The notes beneath the pieces were generated by a model. It was not told where the DNA came from and did no database searches. It worked only from the letters and a program-made list of their open reading frames with translations. The position numbers and the translations under genes are program-made. A stretch of 28,089 nt of DNA, from IMG/VR virus record IMGVR_UViG_3300020165_000119, positions 1 through 28,089 of that record. One strand, written 5' to 3'. Source of the DNA: a virus. Each line of letters opens with the position of its first letter. Position 1 is the stretch's first letter. Of this stretch, positions 8,192 to 15,523 are shown piece by piece.

Positions 8192-9391
8192 TTATCCTAT
8201 ATAAATTACTCTTGGAACTCTATCTAATTCTTTCATTACAAAATCAGATTCTGCTGTTCTTCTTTCTAATAACTTTTCTCTAGAAGTTTCATCAAAATAT
8301 GCTCTTAATTGTTCTAGTAATGCTGTTTTTTCATCTCTTGCTGCTTGTAATAAATCAGCCTGATTAAGTGTTATTTCCGCATTAGGTATAGGAACTGTTT
8401 CATATTTTCCTCTTACATATCCTAACATTTCTTTACATATAGCTAAAGTCATTTCAAAAATCCAACTTCTACCTATAGAATTTATTTTTTCATATGTAGG
8501 ATTTTCATAAGGTACTTCTGCTACTGTTTTTATTTTTTCATCATATTCATCTAATACTAAAGATGCTGATGATCTTTGTGATTTTAACATAAATTCTACC
8601 CATAAATTTCCACACCCTGTTGAATTTGATCCTGATGTATAATTTAAACTAGAAGGTATTGGAAATACTCTTAATACATTATTATGCATTTCAAATGAAT
8701 AGTTTGATATTCTTATCATATCATTTAGTTCAATTTGTTGGATTAATTGCATATCATAATTTAAGGGCATCATTAAATATCCTCCCATACCATAACCACC
8801 ATCTAATCCTCCTAAACCATCAATTCCAGCTACTGTTCCTCCTAAACCAAAACCATAACCCCCATAAGAATCTGCCCAATAAGCTGATGCAGGAGGACCT
8901 TCAAAGAATACTCTCATGATTTCAATATCATTTTTTTCTTTAAAACCATTTTGTTCAGCTATAACATTTAAATCATAATCCTGAACTCCTACAGTTAAAG
9001 GAACAGCCATTTTATGCCATGGGATATTACCTCCAGTTCCTGCTTCTGAACCATATTGTTCTGAATAGTCTATAACTCTTCCTAAATTAGGTGTTACTAT
9101 AGTTTTATTAATATTTACTGTATTTTTAGCTCCTTCTAATGTTAGATAATTTTCTCTAATTTTATAAGCATATAATTCATTTCCATATATAGTTACTGCT
9201 TCTTCAAATGCAGCATAAAAGTTTTTTGCTTGTAGTTCAATCTCTACTAAAGGATAACCCAATCTTAAAGCACAAAAATTTGCTACTTTATCTGCATCTT
9301 TTTCAAATTCTATATCATGATCGTAAAATCCAAAAGGTGTATCTCCTGGGTGAAATGAACTTGAACCGGGCCAAATTGGTATGTTTGCCAT
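8192..9391 (-). CDS. Putative neck/head-completion protein, T4 gp13-like
   Basis: 399 residues, soluble. The N-terminal half contains R-L-G-Y-P-L-V-E-I-E-L then an aromatic-rich helical segment (FYAAFEEAVTIYGNELYAY). This is the pattern I associate with head-tail connector/neck proteins of marine T4-like phages. Residues about 170-210 form a striking Gly/Tyr-rich loop (repeated GGYG and GLGG). The C-terminus is charged and helical with L-L-E-R-R-T-A-E-S-D-F near the end. It sits upstream of the gp14- and gp15-like genes with minimal gaps. T4 gp13 is smaller, so length alone does not support the match. Confidence 0.5.
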   Translation of the reverse strand: MANIPIWPGSSSFHPGDTPFGFYDHDIEFEKDADKVANFCALRLGYPLVEIELQAKNFYAAFEEAVTIYGNELYAYKIRENYLTLEGAKNTVNINKTIVTPNLGRVIDYSEQYGSEAGTGGNIPWHKMAVPLTVGVQDYDLNVIAEQNGFKEKNDIEIMRVFFEGPPASAYWADSYGGYGFGLGGTVAGIDGLGGLDGGYGMGGYLMMPLNYDMQLIQQIELNDMIRISNYSFEMHNNVLRVFPIPSSLNYTSGSNSTGCGNLWVEFMLKSQRSSASLVLDEYDEKIKTVAEVPYENPTYEKINSIGRSWIFEMTLAICKEMLGYVRGKYETVPIPNAEITLNQADLLQAARDEKTALLEQLRAYFDETSREKLLERRTAESDFVMKELDRVPRVIYIG

Positions 9392-9401
9392 AATTTATTT
9401 T

Positions 9402-10736
9402 TTAATTTGTTGCTACTGGAGCGTTAACTATTACATATTCTACATCTACACTTCCGGATATAGCATACACAGAAATAAATTCTATATCCTGTTCAAAATT
9501 ACCATTAAATTTACTTCCTGAACAATTTGGAGAAGAAAATACTATTGATGATGTAGGTAAACATTCCATTGTCCAATAACTTTTAGTTCCTGTTAAAGAA
9601 AAGTCATCCATAGATAATATATAAGATAAATCATTTGTTGGATTTCCTATATTAGCTTTAGCTACAGTTATTGAATCCCCTACATTATATAAATTTCCTC
9701 CTGTTTGAATTGTAACATTAGTTGGTCTTACTGTAAGATTAGCTGCTGTTAATGCTGGTAGGGTATTTGCTACAGATGTTGCCATATTAGTTGATGATAA
9801 ATTACCTACATAATCCCCACTTACAGCCCCAAATCCTAAAGTTTCTAATAATGATTCTTTAATTACTATATCTTGATTTACTGCATAACCTAATCCAACT
9901 GCTTCTATAGTTGCTCCAATAATAACTCCTCCTGCTGATACAACTCGAATTGTTGCGCCCTGTCCTGTAGAAGTTGTTATTGGTATATCTCCTATTGTAG
10001 TATTATTAGTTACTGTAGGTGCTATTATATTTGTTAAATCGGTTGCTTTTACTAAATTACCATTAGATAAAGCACCTGCTGGTATTACTAATTGATCTCC
10101 AACAGCATAATCTGATCCAGATGTTACAAATGATAACGATGTATAAGTTGGGATAGAAGCATCATTTCCAGCTCCTGCTGTTACAGTAACAGAACCTGTT
10201 GCTCCAGTTCCAACACCCCCAATTAAAGGTACAATATATGTTCCTATAGCTGCGTTTGTAGTAGTAGCAGGAGTTAATGTGACAGCTGGGGTTGAATTTA
10301 AAGTTTCAGCAGTTATTACACGAAGTGTCATTCCTGTACCATTACCTGTTGTTGTTGTTGGGATATTTGAATAAGTTCCTCTTGTTCCATTTATACCACC
10401 ACTACTATAAGAACCACTTAAATCTGATCCTACATTTCCTGATTCTGATTCTCCATTTGATGAAGTAAAAGAAATAGCTAAACGATTAGAATCATCCATA
10501 TTCGTAATTCTTCCATAAGCTATACTATATGAAGGGAATAAAGCAGGACCAGGAGTTAAACCATTTGTATTAATTAAATCTACATTAGTTTCAGATGGAA
10601 CTGTTACAATTCTTCTATCGTAATTAGTTACATTAGGAATTCTATAAAAATTTTCATGTACAGTTCTTTGACCGCCAACAATATGTTCTTCTTTTATATT
10701 TACACGAAAAGTATTTGGATTTACAGTTGATGCCAT
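9402..10736 (-). CDS. Virion structural protein with repeated G-x-x-Y-x-x-G-D motifs
   Basis: 444 residues, no recognised enzyme motif. Residues 1-90 and about 370-444 look like two halves of one domain (TNMDDSNRLAISF early; SYWTMECLPTSSIVF and DVEYVIVNAP late). Between them is a Thr/Gly/Ala-rich insert with three copies of a short motif: GSDYAVGDQLVI (207-218), GLGYAVNQDIVI (281-292) and NLYNVGDSITV (348-358). The same motif occurs once in the capsid insertion (GRGYAAGDVLTW, 377-388). Position between PhoH and the neck genes and the beta-rich composition point to a virion or decoration protein. I do not recognise a T4 counterpart. An ATATTTATA element lies 11 nt before the ATG. Confidence 0.65.
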   Translation of the reverse strand: MASTVNPNTFRVNIKEEHIVGGQRTVHENFYRIPNVTNYDRRIVTVPSETNVDLINTNGLTPGPALFPSYSIAYGRITNMDDSNRLAISFTSSNGESESGNVGSDLSGSYSSGGINGTRGTYSNIPTTTTGNGTGMTLRVITAETLNSTPAVTLTPATTTNAAIGTYIVPLIGGVGTGATGSVTVTAGAGNDASIPTYTSLSFVTSGSDYAVGDQLVIPAGALSNGNLVKATDLTNIIAPTVTNNTTIGDIPITTSTGQGATIRVVSAGGVIIGATIEAVGLGYAVNQDIVIKESLLETLGFGAVSGDYVGNLSSTNMATSVANTLPALTAANLTVRPTNVTIQTGGNLYNVGDSITVAKANIGNPTNDLSYILSMDDFSLTGTKSYWTMECLPTSSIVFSSPNCSGSKFNGNFEQDIEFISVYAISGSVDVEYVIVNAPVATN

Positions 10737-10747
10737 TTTATTTTTGT

Positions 10748-10756
10748 TATAAATAT
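10748..10756 (-). promoter_or_regulatory. ATATTTATA element, 11 nt before the 444-residue virion gene
   Basis: Lies in the 49-nt gap after phoH; identical over 17 bp to the site at 25023-25039. Confidence 0.4.
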
Positions 10757-10785
10757 CACAAAAACAAACGAAATAAATGTATTAT

Positions 10786-11520
10786 TTATTTTTTTCGGCT
10801 TTTTCCACTACTTCCAGAAGTACTTAATATTCCTCTTTCTTCTGCTTCTTCATATATTTCAATTAAATCATCAACTATAGGATCTCTATGGTTTTGCATT
10901 AAAGTAACACCCCCCATTTTTTTAACTTTTCTTGAAGCAGCATATAAAAATCTAAATCCAGAATCTGCTTTACTTCTTAAATCTACTTGATGGTCATCCC
11001 CACAAACTATCATTTTAGATCTTAAACCAATTCTAGTTGATATCATTTCCATTTGTTCATGAGTAACATTTTGTGCTTCATCTACAATAATACATGAATC
11101 TAAAAAAGTTCTACCCCTCATAAAGGCTAAAGGAACTATTTCAATTGCTCCATCTTCAATTAATTTTTCTATTTTTACTTTATCATAAAGGGTATACATA
11201 TTTTGATAAATAGGTTGAATCCAGGGATCCATTTTTTCTCTTAAATCTCCTGGGAGAAAACCTATTTCTTCTTTTGATACTGTAGGTCTGGTGATTATAA
11301 TTTTAGAATAATGTCTTCTTAATAAACCATCTAGAGCTACATTACAAGCTAATAAAGTTTTACCAGATCCAGCTTTACCAGCTAATATAGTTAAAGTGTT
11401 TTCTAATATTTTAGCTTTTGCTTCTTTTTGTTCTTTATTTAATTGTATTTTAAACTTTATAGGATTTTTCACTATTCGTTTTTTTCTAAAAACTTCGTCA
11501 CTATGATGGTTTGAGGTCAT
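10786..11520 (-). CDS. phoH: PhoH-like P-loop ATPase
   Basis: 244 residues. Walker A is GKAGSGKT (48-55), Walker B CIIVDEAQN (143-151), and a sensor-like GDDHQVDLR follows (174-182). IIITRPTV, GFLPGDL and FMRGRTFLD are hallmarks of PhoH. The family is common in marine phages, often annotated as phosphate-starvation related. Cellular PhoH2 forms have been linked to RNA helicase/RNase activity, but the phage role is not established. The protein is short and lacks a PIN domain, as is usual for phage copies. Its start overlaps the end of the decarboxylase gene by 20 nt, suggesting translational coupling within the pentein-PSD-PhoH trio. The C-terminus is basic (GKSRKK). Confidence 0.93.
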   Translation of the reverse strand: MTSNHHSDEVFRKKRIVKNPIKFKIQLNKEQKEAKAKILENTLTILAGKAGSGKTLLACNVALDGLLRRHYSKIIITRPTVSKEEIGFLPGDLREKMDPWIQPIYQNMYTLYDKVKIEKLIEDGAIEIVPLAFMRGRTFLDSCIIVDEAQNVTHEQMEMISTRIGLRSKMIVCGDDHQVDLRSKADSGFRFLYAASRKVKKMGGVTLMQNHRDPIVDDLIEIYEEAEERGILSTSGSSGKSRKK

Positions 11521-12229
11521 TATTATGGATTTTAATTAGTTTATCTAAACCTGCATTTATATGCATTGTTTCTTGTAATAAAATTTCAAATGTAAATCTA
11601 TTATCTAAAGGTAAAACTAAGTCTACTTGAGAACCCCATCTAATTAAGCTAAATCTTTCATTTTGGGTGCAAAAATCTTGTTGTTTTTTAAATGGAGCAA
11701 TTACATTTACATCTTCATCAGCAATTTGTATTATATGGTATGTATAGTCTAAAGAAGGCACATATATTTGATTAGACATTCTTTCATTAAATTTTAAGTA
11801 ATCCATATTATTAGGATTAATTACTTTATTTAAAATATCTTTTTCTACAGCTAACATAGGTTTATTTGTGGATTCTATAGGTTCTAAACTTTTATATTTT
11901 AAAACTCCCCCATATGGGATTCTATTAATATGTACGTCATAAAAAGACATAAATATTCCTATAACCAAAGAAGGTTTATTATAATTTTTATCTCCCATTA
12001 CATCTTGAATAGTGTAATCTATACCTTTAATTTCAAGTACTTGTTCCTCAGGTTGTACTATTTTTTGATAAAGAATAGTTCCATCAGCTGGGCTGTAAAA
12101 ATGCTTATAGTCAATGTGGGTAGGTCTTATTGGGTCTCTAAAGAAAAAGGTATTACTTAATTCACCTATTGGTAATTTAGATAATTCAGCAACTTCTCCA
12201 TTTAGCCAATCTTCTAATTTTTCAGCCAT
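11501..12229 (-). CDS. psd: Phosphatidylserine decarboxylase-like pyruvoyl enzyme
   Basis: 242 residues. It carries the signature set of the short soluble PSD branch: FFFRDPIRP (28-36), SPADG with catalytic Asp49 (46-50), FMSFYDVHINRIP with His100, NER (148-150), and ERFSLIRWGSQVDLVLP (191-207). In this family, self-cleavage between Gly and Ser converts Ser200 into the pyruvoyl cofactor; here the cleavage tetrapeptide is WGSQ rather than the common LGST or FGSx, but the Gly-Ser pair, Asp and His are all kept. The reaction would convert phosphatidylserine (or an archaetidylserine-like lipid) to the ethanolamine form. No membrane segment is obvious. Its ATG overlaps the previous stop by 1 nt (TAATG) and its end overlaps phoH. 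Activity is inferred from intact residues. Confidence 0.85.
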   Translation of the reverse strand: MAEKLEDWLNGEVAELSKLPIGELSNTFFFRDPIRPTHIDYKHFYSPADGTILYQKIVQPEEQVLEIKGIDYTIQDVMGDKNYNKPSLVIGIFMSFYDVHINRIPYGGVLKYKSLEPIESTNKPMLAVEKDILNKVINPNNMDYLKFNERMSNQIYVPSLDYTYHIIQIADEDVNVIAPFKKQQDFCTQNERFSLIRWGSQVDLVLPLDNRFTFEILLQETMHINAGLDKLIKIHNNDLKPS

Positions 12230-13143
12230 TAAAGAAGTGATTTAAAATGATCTACTCTATTTAAATGCATTACCATACAACTTAACATAGCACCTGATTT
12301 CATATATTCGGATAAGTTAAAAATTACTGGTTCCATTCCTTCATCAGAACATATTTTTTCTAATGAAGATATTTTATGTTTTTCACCTTCATAAAATTCA
12401 TCTCCTCGTTTCATTTCTGATATATTAGAAGCACATAAAATCATATTACCTAACCTAACAGAATTAGCCATTCCATACATTGAGTCTTCAGCATCTATGT
12501 CTATTATATTAGTATATTTGTTAATTTGCGCTAACTCGGTTTTATCATATAACTCAGTACAAACCATAGTTGACCGCGTATTTAACGGAAAAATACTACA
12601 ATCTAAATGATACATATACTCATCAACCATTTTAACTTTAATAACTTTCATATTAAAATTTTCTTCCATCCAGTGATATGTTTTTATATCTGAACGGATA
12701 TCATATCCTCCTATATAAACATTATCTTTTAAATATTTTATATCTGCTTCACCTTCCCATTTATGAGGAGATATATGGGTATTATAACCCATTTGATTAA
12801 AGAATTTTTCTCCTACATATTCTTCACCTTGTCTAGGAGGTGAAGTATAATTAGATAATAAAATATGATTTTTTTCTTTAATATGAGGTAATTGTAAACC
12901 TAAATTAGCAACATATATTAAATCCTGAAAATTGCCTTCAGCAGGTAATAAATGTACTAATGACTGACCTGCCATAAAATTATAGAGATCCATAAATTGT
13001 TTATAAGCTTTAGGTCTATTAATTGATAATTCTTTTTCGGACATTTCTTTCATCCAAACATTATTTGGATCATTAGTAGAAAAAGTATGTGGGAAATTCA
13101 TTACATAACTTTGAATTGGTAACTGTGAGGGTGTCTCTTTCAT
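12229..13143 (-). CDS. Pentein-fold hydrolase/amidinotransferase (DDAH-like)
   Basis: 304 residues. Residues 72-85 (FQDLIYVANLGLQL) match the substrate-loop strand of dimethylargininase/amidinotransferase enzymes. EGEAD (130-134) corresponds to the family's E-G-(E/G)-D motif. YHLDCS gives the catalytic His179, and SGAMLSCMVMHL near the C-terminus gives the nucleophile Cys289. The catalytic set of a guanidine-modifying pentein is therefore present. Candidate reactions are hydrolysis of methylarginine, arginine or a related guanidine; sequence alone cannot choose. It is the first gene after the capsid terminator, with its own roughly 75-nt leader holding palindromic elements, and its stop overlaps the decarboxylase start (TAATG). 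Confidence 0.8.
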   Translation of the reverse strand: MKETPSQLPIQSYVMNFPHTFSTNDPNNVWMKEMSEKELSINRPKAYKQFMDLYNFMAGQSLVHLLPAEGNFQDLIYVANLGLQLPHIKEKNHILLSNYTSPPRQGEEYVGEKFFNQMGYNTHISPHKWEGEADIKYLKDNVYIGGYDIRSDIKTYHWMEENFNMKVIKVKMVDEYMYHLDCSIFPLNTRSTMVCTELYDKTELAQINKYTNIIDIDAEDSMYGMANSVRLGNMILCASNISEMKRGDEFYEGEKHKISSLEKICSDEGMEPVIFNLSEYMKSGAMLSCMVMHLNRVDHFKSLL

Positions 13144-13167
13144 TTTAAAACTTTTTATTTAATAATT

Positions 13168-13187
13168 TATTATCATGTATACATATA
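13168..13187 (-). promoter_or_regulatory. Candidate promoter/operator element before the pentein gene
   Basis: On the minus strand TATATGTATA (13187-13178), then 4 nt, then ATAATA (13173-13168). Nearly the same pair (TATACGTATA, 3 nt, ATAATA) occurs before the scaffold gene, and each lies just past a terminator. The + strand also shows a perfect 10-bp palindrome ATGTATACAT at 13175-13184. Confidence 0.4.
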
Positions 13188-13192
13188 CTAAT

Positions 13193-13205
13193 TACCTAGT
13201 AGGTA
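13193..13205. repeat. 13-bp inverted repeat TACCTA-G-TAGGTA
   Basis: Perfect 6-bp arms around one base, in the gap between the capsid terminator and the pentein gene. The short centre makes an RNA hairpin unlikely, so a dimeric protein-binding site is the likelier reading. Confidence 0.35.
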
Positions 13206-13213
13206 TATTATTT

Positions 13214-13247
13214 AAGTAAAAAAAAGCCCCGCTTTCGCGAGGCTTTT
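13214..13247 (-). terminator. Rho-independent terminator after the major capsid gene
   Basis: In minus-strand transcripts AAAAGCCTCGC pairs with GCGGGGCTTTT around a GAAA tetraloop (one G-U pair), followed by a run of eight T (complement of 13218-13225). It begins 23 nt past the capsid stop. The + strand version has one C-A mismatch, so it works best for minus-strand transcription. Confidence 0.9.
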
Positions 13248-13269
13248 CTTAAATATACTAAATATACTA

Positions 13270-15489
13270 TTAAATAGTATTCAAGTTTGAAACGAAGATT
13301 CTTCCGTAGAATTCCGGTCTTAACATCTTCTTAGCATAACGAGTTAATAAACCTTTTCTTGGAGTAAAGGTTGTTGGATCGTATACTAATGGAGTCATGA
13401 TAAGTGGAATGTATGGAGAGAATACAGCACCTGCTTCTAAGAACTGACCACCTCTGTATCCTAATAGGATAGTGTTGTCTGTCATATAAGGGTTTTTGTA
13501 AACTTGGTATCTACCATTCATTGATCCAGCTTTCTGAACACCAAATGCATAGCTCATTTTAGCAGCATCACCATCTGAGTTACTAGCAAATCCTGGAATA
13601 GATTCAATAATAGTAGCTACACTTGGAGAACATACCATAAAATTAGCTCCACCTCTAAGAGTTCTTTGGTGAATAACATTACTTAACTTCTGAACTTTAG
13701 TTCCTAAAGTTTGGAACCATTGTCCTTGAGAGTTAAAGAAATTCAAGTTACCATTCACAACACCACCAGCACCAATTGCTAAGTTGTTTTGTGCACTCCA
13801 ATATTCATCTCCAGCACCTGCTGATTCGATTAACATTGAAAGGATTTCTTGATCAATTTCTAATGAAATATACTCACTCATGATTGAAGTTAATTCAGCT
13901 TCTGCATCTAGAGAATGGTAAGCATTTAGATCTTGAGCAAACTCAGGAGTCCAAACAGCTTTTAATTTTCTAGTTTTAGCAACTATAGCTTCACTTCTCA
14001 TTGCAACATTGATTTCTGGAATAGCAATTGGAGTATTGAAACCAGAACCACCAGCAGCAGGATTACCTAAAGCAGCATTTCCATCTTCAAAATCACCTCT
14101 GTTATTATCAGAAGGTTGTAGAGTTTGTTGAACGTTAAATCCAGTTACTGTTGAATTAACACCAGCACCTAAATCTACTACCCATCCTGCAGTTGCACCT
14201 GCAGCTGAAATAGTACCTAATCCGAAGAAAGATATTACACCAGCAGCTGGAATACTTGCAGCATCTAAAGTAATTGAAATTGCAGTACCTGCAACAGCAG
14301 CTAAAGTGTTAGGAATTGCAGCACCAGACCATGTTAAAACATCACCTGCAGCATATCCTCTACCTGGGTTGTTAATAGCTACAACAGAAGCTAAACCAGC
14401 ACCAGCATTACCTAATACGTCAATTGTAAGTCCAACACCATTTGCAGAAGTTGAAGTTGTACATTTTACGTTTAAGTCATCTACACCAGCACCAGCGTTA
14501 GTACCATTAGTTAATGTTAAAGCACCAGCAGGTACAGTTGAAAGTGTACATCCAACTTTACTACCTGTTGCTAATGCATTTTGTGCAGGAGCAGGTAAGT
14601 AAGCACCTTGATCAATTTTCGTGAATGCCGGTAATTGAGTAGCTAATAAAGCATTACCTGCAGCATTTGAAGTTAAATAAAAACCTTCAATAGCTTCTAA
14701 ATCAGCAAATGTTTGCAATAATGAAAGTGCAGGAACAGCAACTGATCCAGCAATACTTAATGTAGCAGGAGCTGAACATTTAGTTACTGTAGTAGCAACT
14801 GAAGTTTGTAAACCATCAAATGCTTGAGCAGCAACACCTGTTAAAGCAAATGGGAATGTTGAATCTGCATCTAAATCTAGATAAAAATCAGCATTACCAA
14901 CAACAGCACAGTCAGTTAATTGACCACCTACAACAGTGTTGAAATTTTGAGTTGAGTATCCAAATCTACCAGCACCATAAAGACCACCTGCAGCAGCGTT
15001 ACCAAAACCACTAGTGTTAGTAGCTGGGTTAACTGGTGAAGGAGTACCATATAATGAAGTACCGTTAGCGAATGGTAATTTTGCAGCATTTCCTGCGGTA
15101 GCTGGAGATGCAACTTGAGTACCACCATATTGGAAGTCTAAGTAAAATACTAGACCTGAAGGAAGGTTCATTGGTTGAACCGAAACGAATTCTTTCGCTG
15201 CGATTTGTCCAAATACCTTTCTTACTAATGGTAAAGCAACTCCAGCCCATTGACCAGCAGCTCCCGTACCAGGGTTAAAAGTACCAGTACCTCCACCCGT
15301 CTGAGTGTTCTCTGTTACTAATTGTTTAGCTTGGTTTTCTAAGATCATAGACATATTGTTTTTGTCTTGCTCAGTAGCCATGCCTTCAAGTAATCCTGTT
15401 TTGGACCACTTGTCAGCTAATCTTGCAGCATCACTCTGTAGTGATTTGTAAGAATTAGCGCTTTCTAATAAAGAATTTAATTGTGACAT
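13270..15489 (-). CDS. 23: Major capsid protein, T4 gp23-like, with large insertion
   Basis: 739 residues against about 520 in T4. Residues 84-117 (VALPLVRKVFG, VQPMNLPSGLVFYLDF) and 504-540 (AKTRKLKAVWTPEFAQDL, then HSLDAEAELTSIMS) match the gp23 core, as do VCSPSVATIIE and the C-terminal SPYIPLIMTPLVYDP. The N-terminus has QLVTE at 56-60, aligning with the T4 prohead cleavage site (after Glu65), so a propeptide of about 60 residues is predicted to be removed by the prohead protease. About 390 residues separate the two core blocks, versus roughly 140 in T4. The extra part is Ala/Gly/Thr/Ser-rich and includes GRGYAAGDVLTW. It follows the scaffold gene by 34 nt and is closed by a terminator. 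Confidence 0.95.
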   Translation of the reverse strand: MSQLNSLLESANSYKSLQSDAARLADKWSKTGLLEGMATEQDKNNMSMILENQAKQLVTENTQTGGGTGTFNPGTGAAGQWAGVALPLVRKVFGQIAAKEFVSVQPMNLPSGLVFYLDFQYGGTQVASPATAGNAAKLPFANGTSLYGTPSPVNPATNTSGFGNAAAGGLYGAGRFGYSTQNFNTVVGGQLTDCAVVGNADFYLDLDADSTFPFALTGVAAQAFDGLQTSVATTVTKCSAPATLSIAGSVAVPALSLLQTFADLEAIEGFYLTSNAAGNALLATQLPAFTKIDQGAYLPAPAQNALATGSKVGCTLSTVPAGALTLTNGTNAGAGVDDLNVKCTTSTSANGVGLTIDVLGNAGAGLASVVAINNPGRGYAAGDVLTWSGAAIPNTLAAVAGTAISITLDAASIPAAGVISFFGLGTISAAGATAGWVVDLGAGVNSTVTGFNVQQTLQPSDNNRGDFEDGNAALGNPAAGGSGFNTPIAIPEINVAMRSEAIVAKTRKLKAVWTPEFAQDLNAYHSLDAEAELTSIMSEYISLEIDQEILSMLIESAGAGDEYWSAQNNLAIGAGGVVNGNLNFFNSQGQWFQTLGTKVQKLSNVIHQRTLRGGANFMVCSPSVATIIESIPGFASNSDGDAAKMSYAFGVQKAGSMNGRYQVYKNPYMTDNTILLGYRGGQFLEAGAVFSPYIPLIMTPLVYDPTTFTPRKGLLTRYAKKMLRPEFYGRIFVSNLNTI

Positions 15490-15523
15490 ATTTTTTTAAA
15501 TTTTAGTCGTTAATAATTAATTG

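Noticed and set aside
14306-14602. + strand 98-residue frame and short minus frames inside the capsid gene
   Set aside because: Shadows of the Ala/Gly-rich capsid insertion with no independent start context.
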